From Advenella sp. FME57 (GTDB lineage Bacteria > Pseudomonadota > Gammaproteobacteria > Burkholderiales > Burkholderiaceae_B): a stretch of 64,000 bases of DNA. Location: positions 49,464-113,463 of the forward strand of contig NZ_JABUXU010000016.1 of the NCBI RefSeq assembly GCF_014897675.1, given 5' to 3'. Shown here piece by piece: positions 16,440-24,191 of this stretch. Every line of letters begins with the position of its first letter. Position 1 is the first letter of the stretch. A program made the translations under genes and the position numbers. The notes under the pieces were generated by a model. It was not told the origin of the DNA and made no database searches. It saw only the letters and a list, made by a program, of their open reading frames with translations.

Positions 16440-17432
16440 ATGAAGACCATACTGAATCGTGCAGTAGGCAGTTTTTTCGGAAGCGTTGCCGGTGTCGCCA
16501 TCGCCTGTAGCCTGGCCGCTCCGGCATTTGCCAGCGAATGGCCACAACAGCCGGTACGCCTGGTCGTGCCGTTTGCGGCGGGTGGCGCCACCGATATTAT
16601 TTCCCGCGTACTGGCCCAGGAGCTGGGCGATACCTGGAAGCAGACCGTCGTGGTAGAGAACAAGGTAGGCGCAGGCGGTGCGGTGGGCGCCTCGCAAGTG
16701 GCGCGCGCCAAGCCCGATGGCCACACCATGCTGATGATCTCGGGCAGCATGTTCACCGTCAACCCTTATTTGTACAAAAAACTGCCCTACAGTGTCGCGG
16801 ATTTTCAGCCGGTCAGCATCGTTACCACCGGGCCGCTGCTTCTGGCGGTCAATAAGAACGTGCCGGCCAGCAACCTGAAGACATTTTTGGACTATGCCAA
16901 AAAGAATGGGGCCGCAACCAATTTCGGCTCGGCGGGGGTGGGCAGCCAGGGCCATATGGCGTCCGAAGCCATCATGAACGCCACGGACGCGACCATGACC
17001 CACATTCCTTATGGAGGCGAATCTGCAGCGCTGACCGATCTGGTGGCCGGGCAGATCCAGGTGATTACCGCCAATCTTTCTGCGACGCTGCCATTCGTGC
17101 GCTCGGGCGACATCAAGGCCCTGGCCGTTACCGGTGATAAGCGCTCCAAGAGCCTGCCCGATGTGCCAAGCATGCAGGAGCAACTGGGCACAGACTTTGA
17201 TGTGGTGGGGTGGTTCGGCATTGTCGTGCCCAAAAATACACCGGAAAAGGTTGTGGCACGGATTGAAGAGGGCATCAAAACGGCGATCGCCTCCAGCCGC
17301 ATGATGCAAAAGTTTGCGGAGCTGGGCCTGGAGCAGGCTGAAATAGGCGCGGCGTACATGAATGGCAGGGTCAAAAAGGAGTCAGTCTTCTGGAAGAAGA
17401 TTATTGCAGAGCAGAAAATCGAATCGAAATAA
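16440..17432 (+). CDS. Bug/TctC-family periplasmic solute-binding protein
   Basis: A 330-residue tripartite-tricarboxylate-type receptor. The signal peptide covers about residues 1-33 (hydrophobic AGVAIACSLAAPAFA, cut before SEWPQQ). The mature protein has PVRLVVPFAAGGATDIISRV, VVENKVGAGGAVGASQVARA, NFGSAGVGSQGHMASEAIMN and HIPYGGESAALTDLVAGQIQ, all family hallmarks; these proteins usually bind carboxylates. No TctA/TctB membrane partner is in the window, a common situation in Alcaligenaceae. It heads the Sdh-like operon, so its ligand is probably the pathway's substrate. The ATG at 16440 has GGAAGAG upstream. Confidence 0.88.
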   Translation: MKTILNRAVGSFFGSVAGVAIACSLAAPAFASEWPQQPVRLVVPFAAGGATDIISRVLAQELGDTWKQTVVVENKVGAGGAVGASQVARAKPDGHTMLMISGSMFTVNPYLYKKLPYSVADFQPVSIVTTGPLLLAVNKNVPASNLKTFLDYAKKNGAATNFGSAGVGSQGHMASEAIMNATDATMTHIPYGGESAALTDLVAGQIQVITANLSATLPFVRSGDIKALAVTGDKRSKSLPDVPSMQEQLGTDFDVVGWFGIVVPKNTPEKVVARIEEGIKTAIASSRMMQKFAELGLEQAEIGAAYMNGRVKKESVFWKKIIAEQKIESK

Positions 17433-17476
17433 TGATTTAGAAAAACCAATATTTATTTGTATCTGAGTGGGATGTT

Positions 17477-18190
17477 ATGGAAAAGATGCTGGCGGTAAAA
17501 ATCTGGCGCGGCGAAGAGAGCGGAGAGTATGTCACTTATCATATTCCGTCCAGGGAGAACCAGACTGTACTGGACGTGGTGACAGAGATTCAGCGGCAGG
17601 TGGACCCTACGCTGGCTTACCGCTTCTCCTGTCGGGTTGGCGTCTGTGGCAGCTGTGCGATGACCGTCAATGGCAAGCCAAGATGGACGTGCAGAAGCCA
17701 TGTGAAAAATGTCGTGAAAAATAACACGATTGTGCTTGAACCGCTGCGCAATATGCCGCGTATCAAGGATCTGGTCGTCGATATGACGGAATTCTTTGAT
17801 AAATGGAAAAAGGCCGGCGGCGAGTTCATCGGCACCCGGACACGCCACCAAAGGCCTGCGCTTGTGGATCCTGCCAGCAAGGCCAGAAAACAGGCTGACG
17901 CCGCCATCGAGTGCATCAACTGTGCGGTCTGTTATGCCGCCTGTGATGTGGTTGAGTGGGATAAGGACTATGTTGGCCCTGCCGCGCTCAATCGCGCCTG
18001 GAGCCTGGTCAATGACGAGCGTCATGCGGACCCCAAAGGGGTGCTTGAAAAGTCGATGGCCGATGGCGGCTGCAATTCCTGTCATACCCAGGGCAGCTGC
18101 ATGAAGCATTGCCCCGTTGGCTTAAGCCCCACAGGCAGTATCGCCGGCTTGAAAAAGCGCTCGCTGTTCGAGTTTCTTGGCGGGAAATAG
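17477..18190 (+). CDS. Succinate dehydrogenase/fumarate reductase-like iron-sulfur subunit (SdhB-like)
   Basis: A 237-residue electron-transfer subunit with three Fe-S sites: a plant-type 2Fe-2S motif CRVGVCGSC...WTC near residues 56-76, a CINCAVCYAAC motif near 148-158, and a CHTQGSCMKHCP motif near 199-210. An extra Cys (CNSC) comes three residues before the last motif, and the second motif lacks the usual Pro after its fourth Cys. It would carry electrons from the flavoprotein to membrane quinone. First of four subunits in the unusual order B-C-D-A, two bases before the next gene. Confidence 0.85.
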   Translation: MEKMLAVKIWRGEESGEYVTYHIPSRENQTVLDVVTEIQRQVDPTLAYRFSCRVGVCGSCAMTVNGKPRWTCRSHVKNVVKNNTIVLEPLRNMPRIKDLVVDMTEFFDKWKKAGGEFIGTRTRHQRPALVDPASKARKQADAAIECINCAVCYAACDVVEWDKDYVGPAALNRAWSLVNDERHADPKGVLEKSMADGGCNSCHTQGSCMKHCPVGLSPTGSIAGLKKRSLFEFLGGK

Positions 18191-18192
18191 CC

Positions 18193-18528
18193 ATGGAAAT
18201 GAAACTTTTTCTATTGCAGCGACTGACGGCCATGATCATGGTGCCGTTTATTTTTGTGCATATCGGCGTGATCATCTATGCGGTGCGTGGCGGCCTGAGT
18301 GCCGAGGAAATTCTGGGACGTACCCAGGGCAACGGGTGGTGGATTGCCTTTTACACTTTGTTCGTGATCAGCGCCTCTATCCATGCACCCATTGGTATTC
18401 GCAAAGTGCTCAAGGAGTGGGCCGGCTTGTCGTATTCCGTGCTCAATCTGCTGGCATTGGCGCTGGGCCTGCTGTTTCTTGTGCTCGGCTTGCGGGCCGT
18501 GGTCGCGGTAGGAGGGCTGGCATGGTAA
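18193..18528 (+). CDS. Membrane anchor subunit of the Sdh-like complex (SdhC-like)
   Basis: A 111-residue membrane protein with three hydrophobic segments (about residues 12-32, 50-68 and 82-104). VHIGVIIYAV in helix 1 and SASIHAPIGIRKVLKEW in helix 2 place His residues where haem b ligands or quinone-site residues occur in succinate:quinone oxidoreductases. It starts two bases after the iron-sulfur gene and overlaps the next anchor gene by seven bases. Sequence similarity in these anchors is always weak, so the call leans on size, topology and position. Confidence 0.7.
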   Translation: MEMKLFLLQRLTAMIMVPFIFVHIGVIIYAVRGGLSAEEILGRTQGNGWWIAFYTLFVISASIHAPIGIRKVLKEWAGLSYSVLNLLALALGLLFLVLGLRAVVAVGGLAW

Positions 18529-18878
18529 GGAGCGTTCATAAACACAAAGCCTATTTTGCCTTTTTGGGGCACAGGATTTCCGGTCTGCTGCTGGGCATCT
18601 TTCTTCCCATTCATTTTTATGTACTGGGGCTGGCGCTGGAGCAGACCGATAAATTTGACCGGTTTCTGAAGTTTTCCGAATTGCCGGGCGTTAAGGTTGC
18701 CGAATGGGGTCTGGTGCTGTTGCTGGCCATTCATCTGAGTTTCGGACTGCGGATATTGGTTATTGAGTTTGTGCAGTGGCCAACGCCAGGGTCAATACGG
18801 TTGAACTGGATCAGTTGGGGTGTGGTGTTCAGCGTCGTCATTGGCGCAGTGTTTCTTGCAGGGGTATTCGGGTCATGA
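18522..18878 (+). CDS. Second membrane anchor subunit of the Sdh-like complex (SdhC/D type)
   Basis: A 118-residue three-helix membrane protein. It begins MVRSVHKHKAYFAFLGHRIS; the GHRISGLLLGIFLPIHFYVL segment resembles the HRISG quinone/haem motif of SdhC, and AIHLSFGLRILVIEF carries a second membrane His. With the preceding gene it would make a two-subunit anchor. GGAGGG precedes its ATG within the end of the upstream gene, and its TGA overlaps the flavoprotein ATG, so all four subunits are translationally coupled. Confidence 0.72.
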   Translation: MVRSVHKHKAYFAFLGHRISGLLLGIFLPIHFYVLGLALEQTDKFDRFLKFSELPGVKVAEWGLVLLLAIHLSFGLRILVIEFVQWPTPGSIRLNWISWGVVFSVVIGAVFLAGVFGS

Positions 18879-20611
18879 ACGTGGAAAATTTGAAAACGGA
18901 TATTCTTATCCTTGGCAGTGGCGGCGCGGGTCTGTTTGCTGCGCTGCATGCAAAGCAGGCCAATCCGAATCTGGATGTCACGATCGCGGTCAAGGGTCTG
19001 ATCGGAAAAAGCGGCTGTACGCGGATGGTGCAGGGGGGCTATAACGTTGCCCTGGCCGAAGGCGACTCGGTGGAGCGCCATTTCATGGACACCATCGAAG
19101 GCGGCAAATGGTTGCCTCGCCAGGATCTGGCCTGGCGCCTGGTAACCGGCGCAGTGGAGCGGGTACAGGAGCTGGAAAATGAAATCGGCTGCTTTTTTGA
19201 TCGCAACCCAGATGGCACGCTGCATCAGAAAGCATTTGCCGGACAGACGTTTGACCGGACGGTGCATAAGTCAGACCTGACCGGCATTGAAATTATCAAT
19301 CGCCTGATGGAAAAGGTCAGGGCGCTGGATGTCAATCGTCTTGAAGAGCATCGGGCGATCGAGTTGATCCCCGCTGCTGACGGCTCCGGTATTTCAGGTG
19401 TGTTGTTTATTGATATGCGCAGCGGCGGATACCGCTTTGTGCAGGCCAAGGCTGTGCTGCTGAGCACGGGCGCGGGGCCGACCATGTATCTGTATCACAC
19501 GCCGTCAGGCGAGAAAACCTGTGACGGCCTGGCCATGGCGCTGCGCTATGGCCTGAAATTGCGCGATATGGAAATGGTGCAGTTTCATCCGACAGGCCTG
19601 CTGGGCGGGCCCGATACGCGCATGACCGGTACGGTGCTTGAGGAAGGCCTGCGCGGCGCCGGTGGTTATTTGATCAATGGCGCAGGAGAACGCTTCATGA
19701 GCAATTATCACGAACGGGGCGAACGCGCCACGCGTGATGTGGTCAGTCGCGGGATTTATGCAGAAATGCGCGCCGGGCGAACCAGCCCCATGGGTGGCGT
19801 GTACATCCAGATGTCGCATCTGGGCGTGGAGCACGTACGCAAGTCGTTCCCGGGCATGGTGCAGCGTTGCGGCGATTGCGGCTTCGATCTGGCCGGCGGG
19901 CAGGTTGAGGTGGTGCCTACGGCGCATTATTTGATGGGCGGCGTGGAGTTTGAAGTGGACTGCTCAACCGCCTCTCCCGGCCTATTTGCCGCTGGAGAAG
20001 ATTGTGGTGGCGTGCATGGCGCCAACCGCCTGGGCGGCAACGGTGTAGCCAATTCAACGGTGTTCGGCGGCATCGCCGGCGACTCGATGGCCGAATACGT
20101 CCGCAAGGAGGGAAGCTGGAGGCAGCCCGATCAATCTGTGATCGAAGCCGGTATCGCCCGTGCCGAATTTCCGTTTTCGAGAAAGGCCGAAATGACGCTG
20201 CCGCTGCGCGATGCCTTGTCAAAAACCATGTGGAACGATGTGGGTATTTTGCGAACGAAAGAAGGCATAGAGAAGGGCATTGCCAGCATCGCCAGCCATC
20301 ATGACGCATTGCGTTCGATTGGCGTGGCCGACGGGCAGCGCAGGTTCAATCTGAGCTGGCATGACTGGCTTAACCTGGAGAGCCTGACGACAATTTCAAA
20401 AGTGATTGCAACGGCGGCGCTGGCCAGGAGCGATAGCAGGGGCGCGCATTTCAGGGAAGATTATCCGGAAACCGGCGATCTGGACACCACGGCCTACACC
20501 AGTGTCAGCGGCCGTGATGACAACCTTGAACTGCAGATGGTTCCGGTCAAGTTCGATATCGTCTCCCCAGGCAATACCTTGATTCGCGAAGAGGCAGAAA
20601 AATGTGCGTGA
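18875..20611 (+). CDS. Succinate dehydrogenase/fumarate reductase-like flavoprotein subunit, atypical (SdhA-like)
   Basis: A 578-residue flavoprotein. The FAD-binding Rossmann motif ILILGSGGAGLFAALHA is near residues 10-26. Catalytic-core motifs are present: QFHPTGLLGG, RATRDVVSRGI with the catalytic Arg, TAHYLMGGVEF with its His, and NRLGGNGVANSTVFGG with a substrate-binding Arg. Two positions deviate: the His that carries covalent FAD in normal SdhA/FrdA is Cys48 (SGCTRMVQGG), and the Thr-Glu substrate pair is Glu-Glu (TVLEEGLRGAGG). FAD is thus probably not covalently bound, and the substrate may be a dicarboxylate other than succinate. It overlaps the anchor gene by four bases; the hydratase genes follow. 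Confidence 0.83.
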   Translation: MNVENLKTDILILGSGGAGLFAALHAKQANPNLDVTIAVKGLIGKSGCTRMVQGGYNVALAEGDSVERHFMDTIEGGKWLPRQDLAWRLVTGAVERVQELENEIGCFFDRNPDGTLHQKAFAGQTFDRTVHKSDLTGIEIINRLMEKVRALDVNRLEEHRAIELIPAADGSGISGVLFIDMRSGGYRFVQAKAVLLSTGAGPTMYLYHTPSGEKTCDGLAMALRYGLKLRDMEMVQFHPTGLLGGPDTRMTGTVLEEGLRGAGGYLINGAGERFMSNYHERGERATRDVVSRGIYAEMRAGRTSPMGGVYIQMSHLGVEHVRKSFPGMVQRCGDCGFDLAGGQVEVVPTAHYLMGGVEFEVDCSTASPGLFAAGEDCGGVHGANRLGGNGVANSTVFGGIAGDSMAEYVRKEGSWRQPDQSVIEAGIARAEFPFSRKAEMTLPLRDALSKTMWNDVGILRTKEGIEKGIASIASHHDALRSIGVADGQRRFNLSWHDWLNLESLTTISKVIATAALARSDSRGAHFREDYPETGDLDTTAYTSVSGRDDNLELQMVPVKFDIVSPGNTLIREEAEKCA

Positions 20612-20638
20612 ACGCAAACGGATATCAGGAGACAGATA

Positions 20639-21580
20639 ATGGCAATTGACATAAATACGATCGAGCAGGCAGCGCTGGAAATCATGAAGCGCGCGGCCAT
20701 CGATATTCCCGAAGATTACAGCGAAGGGATCAAGGCGATGCAGCAAACGGAGACGGGCAAGCTGCCCCGCTTCGTGCTGCACGCTATGGTGGACAATTGG
20801 GATGCGGCCACCAAGGACCGTCGCCCCATGTGCGCCGATACCGGGGTGCCGCGCTATTACGTGAAAATGGGCAACAACGCCAGTGTGCAATCGGGGTTCA
20901 TCGGCATCGAGCGGGCATTGCGCAAGGCAACCGCAGACGCCACGGTGGCGATTCCCTTGAGGCCAAACAGGGTGCATCCGTTGTGGCGCACCGAACACAA
21001 CAACAACGTCGGGATCAATGCGCCGGAGATCGAGTGGTCATTCGAGCCCGACGCAGACTGGGTGGATATCACCACAGTACATAAAGGCGGGCTGTTCGGT
21101 ACCGACTATCGCATGCTGTTTCCGGGTGACGGGATTGACGGCATCAAGCGCTTTGTCCTGGACGGGCTGATTGCATTCGGCAAACGCGGGCTGGCCTGCC
21201 AACCGGCGATCGTTGGCATCGGTATTGGCGGCTCCAAGGATACCTGTATGCAATTGGGCAAACAGGCGGCGTGTCTAAGAACCGTGGGCAACCGTAATCC
21301 CGATCCGAAAATTGCAGAGCTGGAAATGGAGCTGAAAAAACTTGGCAACTCGATCGGCATGGGTGCGATGGGCTTTGTGGGGTCGTCCATGGTGGTCGAT
21401 TGTCATATCGAAGTGGGCTACACCCATACGGGCGGCATGCCTGTCAGTATTCACACCTTCTGCCTGTCTTCGCGACGGGCGACCGCCAGGATTCATGCAG
21501 ACGGGCGTGTTGAATATCGTACCAATCCGGAATGGTTTACGCCTTATATGAGAAGGGAGACAGTCGAATGGAACCGATAA
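20639..21580 (+). CDS. Class I Fe-S hydro-lyase alpha subunit (fumarase/tartrate dehydratase-like)
   Basis: A 313-residue alpha subunit of the two-subunit class I hydro-lyase family, whose members hydrate fumarate or mesaconate or dehydrate tartrate with a 4Fe-4S cluster. The three expected cluster Cys are visible: in RRPMCADTGVPRYYV, SKDTCMQLGKQA, and SIHTFCLSSRRATARI. The GIGIGGSKDTC context is typical. CAGGAG lies seven bases before the ATG, 27 bases after the flavoprotein stop. The alpha part is canonical while the beta partner is not, so the reaction type is fairly clear but the substrate is open. Confidence 0.84.
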   Translation: MAIDINTIEQAALEIMKRAAIDIPEDYSEGIKAMQQTETGKLPRFVLHAMVDNWDAATKDRRPMCADTGVPRYYVKMGNNASVQSGFIGIERALRKATADATVAIPLRPNRVHPLWRTEHNNNVGINAPEIEWSFEPDADWVDITTVHKGGLFGTDYRMLFPGDGIDGIKRFVLDGLIAFGKRGLACQPAIVGIGIGGSKDTCMQLGKQAACLRTVGNRNPDPKIAELEMELKKLGNSIGMGAMGFVGSSMVVDCHIEVGYTHTGGMPVSIHTFCLSSRRATARIHADGRVEYRTNPEWFTPYMRRETVEWNR

Positions 21581-22275
21581 GCAACCAGGATACAGAGAAC
21601 AACAAAGATGAAGATCTGAAGGTGTTCAGAATCAATCTTCCGGCCACACCCGAAGATATCGCCAGCCTGGAAATCGGCTCGGTGGTCTACATGAGCGGCG
21701 TGGTCTACACAGCCAGGGAAGGCGTTTATCAGAAAGTCCTGGGTGACGGCCAGGCGCTACCCGTAGACTTGAAAACGCTTACCAACGTTAATTTCCACTG
21801 TTCGCCGGCGGCCGCCGTTACGCCAGATGGCCAGTACAACGTGGGCGCTGTCACGGCAACCGCCAGTTTTCGGTTCTCCAAGTGGATGGCCAACTGGCTT
21901 GAGCTGACAGGGACGAAAATTGTCATCGGCAAGGGCGGCATGCCACACGACGATTACGCCAATATCATGGTGCCGCATGGGGCTGTCTATCTGACCACCG
22001 TCGGCTACGGTACCGGCGCGCTTCTGGGCCGCGGCATCAAGCAGGTTCGCGATGTGTTCTGGCTGGATGAATTGGGAATCGCGCAGGCCATGTGGCTGTT
22101 TGAAGTGGAGGATTTCGGCCCCTTTATCGTGGAAAGCGATATCAACGGCAATTCGCTGTTTCATCAGCACGGCGAGCAGGTCAACGCCCGCATCGATGCG
22201 CTTTACGCCGGTTTGAAGCCGCCTGCGCTGCACCGGTTTGGCGAGACCAATGATCGTAAAGACGAAGTAATGTAG
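21568..22275 (+). CDS. Class I Fe-S hydro-lyase beta subunit, divergent
   Basis: A 235-residue beta subunit whose start (ATG 21568) overlaps the alpha gene by 13 bases. GSVVYMSGVVYTAREGVYQK and IVIGKGGMPHDDY, with the conserved GKGG loop, and VGYGTGALLGRGIKQV place it in the fumarase/tartrate dehydratase beta family. Where fumarases and tartrate dehydratases have GPTTSxRMD, this protein reads GAVTATASFRFSKW, so the substrate-binding loop is rebuilt. It has about 30 more residues than TtdB-type subunits. It should pair with the alpha subunit to form the active site. Confidence 0.8.
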   Translation: MEPISNQDTENNKDEDLKVFRINLPATPEDIASLEIGSVVYMSGVVYTAREGVYQKVLGDGQALPVDLKTLTNVNFHCSPAAAVTPDGQYNVGAVTATASFRFSKWMANWLELTGTKIVIGKGGMPHDDYANIMVPHGAVYLTTVGYGTGALLGRGIKQVRDVFWLDELGIAQAMWLFEVEDFGPFIVESDINGNSLFHQHGEQVNARIDALYAGLKPPALHRFGETNDRKDEVM

Positions 22276-22286
22276 GAGAGGTAACG

Positions 22287-23129
22287 ATGAGTATTATTGA
22301 TTTTCGGCTAAGGCCACCGGCTGGGCAGTTTTTGTCTACGCTCATGTATGCAAAGGGCGAGCGCCGGGACGGCTTTACCCGAACGGTTGGCTTTGAGCCG
22401 TCTCCGGCGGCGCAGCAGCAGTCCATGCAGATGACCCTTGAGGAAATGGATGAAGCGGGGGTGACCCATGGCGTTGTCGTAGGCCGGCTTGCCGGCATGC
22501 TGGGCAGCATCTCCAACGACGATGTCCTGGCCTTGATGCAAGCGCATGGCAACCGATTTATTGGCGCCGCCTCCATCGACCCGACCAACAGGATCGAAGC
22601 ATGCCGCAGCATTGACCAATCCATGGCTGCGGGTTTTCGCCTGATCAATATCGAACCTGGCGCCTATCCGATACTCATGTATGCCGATGATCGACGCCTT
22701 TACCCCATTTATGCCCATTGCGAAGATCGCCAAATTCCCATCATCCTGATGGTGGGCGGCACGGCAGGCCCCGACCTGAGTTACTCCGACCCGATTCCGA
22801 CAGACCGTATGCTGGCCGACTTTCCCAATCTGAAAGTCGTGCTCGCCCACGGCGGCTGGCCGTGGGTGACGCAGATATTGCATATCGCCTTTCGGCGCAC
22901 CAATGTGTACCTGTCGCCCGATATGTATTTCTCCCGGATGGCCGGCTGGGAAGAGTATGTGAAGGCAGCCGACGGGTTCCTGGCAGACCGGATGCTCTAC
23001 GCCAGTTCCTTTCCGTTTTGTCCGATCAAAGGGTATAAGGACTGGTTCGAAACCCTGCCGATACGGCAAGAGAATCGCAGGAAAATTATGGGGGAAAATG
23101 CAAGCAGGCTGCTGGGCTTGAGTAGATGA
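22287..23129 (+). CDS. Amidohydrolase-2 family protein lacking metal ligands
   Basis: A 280-residue TIM-barrel protein of the amidohydrolase-2 (ACMSD/LigI-like) family, last gene of the operon, with GGAGAGG before its ATG. The fold-family context is clear: IIDFRLRPP at the N-terminus, GRLAGMLGSISNDDVLALM, KVVLAHGGWPWVTQILHIAF, and MGENASRLLGL at the end. The normal HxH metal pair is R7-L8-R9, the His of the usual HxG strand is replaced (PIILMVGG), and the Asp of the usual SDYPF motif is Ser (YASSFPF). Classical metal-dependent hydrolysis is therefore unlikely; a metal-free lactonase or isomerase role is possible. Confidence 0.8.
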   Translation: MSIIDFRLRPPAGQFLSTLMYAKGERRDGFTRTVGFEPSPAAQQQSMQMTLEEMDEAGVTHGVVVGRLAGMLGSISNDDVLALMQAHGNRFIGAASIDPTNRIEACRSIDQSMAAGFRLINIEPGAYPILMYADDRRLYPIYAHCEDRQIPIILMVGGTAGPDLSYSDPIPTDRMLADFPNLKVVLAHGGWPWVTQILHIAFRRTNVYLSPDMYFSRMAGWEEYVKAADGFLADRMLYASSFPFCPIKGYKDWFETLPIRQENRRKIMGENASRLLGLSR

Positions 23130-23142
23130 GGATGATTGCCCC

Positions 23143-23610
23143 CTAAACGCGTTGCTCTAACATCTGCTCATCATAGGAAAAATCATAGATATTCAAGACC
23201 TTGATACTTGCGATGGCTGGATGCAGCGGATTTAGCACAATATTACGTTCCAAGGGAAGCACTACCGAGGGGACAATAAGTCCTAACTGGCTTGCCGATT
23301 TCAGCCACTTTGTTCCAAACGACATACTGGCTCTGTCGGCAGGCAAAGAGGCCCACCCGACGGGTAATGCTTGTGGTTCGACCTCCAGATATAAGCTCGC
23401 GTCGTCCGGCAGTTCAAAGCAGGTGATTTTCAACGGAAATGTTGGACGGGCGCTGGCATGCACGAACGTTTCAAGCGCACAGATGGCCGGCGACAGGCCC
23501 ATGTAAACGGCTGGTACGTCCATGTCGTTCCATCGACCGCCTTCGATCGCCGCGCCGCGGCCGGACAAATCGGTTGCCCGTTTTGCTTTTGCGACACGCC
23601 AAGCCTGCAT
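23143..23610 (-). CDS. RES-domain toxin
   Basis: A 155-residue RES protein, toxin of a RES/Xre toxin-antitoxin pair; known members degrade NAD+. MQAWRVAKAKRA at the N-terminus, GRGAAIEGGRWND, the AVYMGLSPAICALETFVHA segment carrying the family's Tyr and Glu, and ASMSFGTKWLKSASQLGLIV match the family, including the conserved Arg, Glu and Ser that give the name. The ATG at 23608-23610 shares its A with the antitoxin's TAA stop, so translation is coupled. The gene is intact. Confidence 0.85.
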   Translation of the reverse strand: MQAWRVAKAKRATDLSGRGAAIEGGRWNDMDVPAVYMGLSPAICALETFVHASARPTFPLKITCFELPDDASLYLEVEPQALPVGWASLPADRASMSFGTKWLKSASQLGLIVPSVVLPLERNIVLNPLHPAIASIKVLNIYDFSYDEQMLEQRV

Positions 23611-24068
23611 TAAACGACTCCACCCCATTCGAGCGCGTTCAGGACGCGGCGAACCTGTTTTGCCCCTATCTCTGTTTCGCATTGCATCACGGGGCTGTTG
23701 CCGCCCAAAGCGTCGTTAGGCGCCGCCAGCCAGCGCGCTGCTTTTTGTTTGTCTTCAAAAACGTCTTCGGCCAGTATCGCGATCGAAGCTAACCGGTCCA
23801 GTCGCTCCGAGGCGACTGAGTCCAGAGGTTTCTCATCCTTTTTGCGGCGCTCATATGTTGACAATGACAGATTGAGCAAGCGCCCGATGCTTGTGGATGA
23901 CATGCCGAAGGTCAATTTAGCCGCAGTGGCCCAAGATACACTCAAACCGGTCATGATGGACTGGATGCGTTGTCCTTCGCTCATCCGGGCATGGTCATGT
24001 GCCAGACGCCAGAAGGACGGTGGGGCAGGGGTTTGTTGGTTATCCCTGAGCGTACGCTGAGTTTTCAT
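23610..24068 (-). CDS. Xre/MbcA/ParS-type antitoxin (DUF2384)
   Basis: A 152-residue antitoxin. The N-terminal half contains an Xre-like helix-turn-helix (GLSVSWATAAKLTFGMSSTS then IGRLLNLSLSTYERR). The C-terminal half holds the DUF2384 toxin-binding signature AARWLAAPNDALGGNSPVM, followed by a Gly and a VRRVLNALEWG end. It precedes the RES toxin in the same operon, the normal antitoxin-first order. A promoter with TTGACA and repeated TTTCAAT lies just upstream. Confidence 0.87.
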   Translation of the reverse strand: MKTQRTLRDNQQTPAPPSFWRLAHDHARMSEGQRIQSIMTGLSVSWATAAKLTFGMSSTSIGRLLNLSLSTYERRKKDEKPLDSVASERLDRLASIAILAEDVFEDKQKAARWLAAPNDALGGNSPVMQCETEIGAKQVRRVLNALEWGGVV

Positions 24069-24075
24069 GGTAATT

Positions 24076-24104
24076 TATTCAATTGAAAATATTGAAAGTG
24101 TCAA
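24076..24104 (-). promoter_or_regulatory. Promoter/operator of the RES-Xre operon
   Basis: On the minus strand a consensus -35 TTGACA (24099-24104) is followed by CTTTCAATATTTTCAATTGA. TTTCAAT occurs twice ten bases apart, and TTCAATTGAA (24078-24087) is a perfect palindrome. These overlap the expected -10, ten bases before the antitoxin ATG, as expected for autorepression by the Xre antitoxin. Confidence 0.5.
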
Positions 24105-24191
24105 ATGAATTATACGCCCGTGGATGATTTTTGTCAGTTCCTCTGGCATCTGTCTGTACCGGTTAGCCCACCTAAATTTTCTGACCTTATT

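Noticed and set aside
16356..17309. A 317-codon leftward frame
   Set aside because: It is antisense to the Bug gene at 16440 and rich in His, Arg and Gly as expected of a shadow frame.
18177..18521. N-terminal extension of the second anchor gene
   Set aside because: The recognisable protein starts at ATG 18522 with GGAGGG upstream; the earlier part is the shadow of the first anchor subunit.
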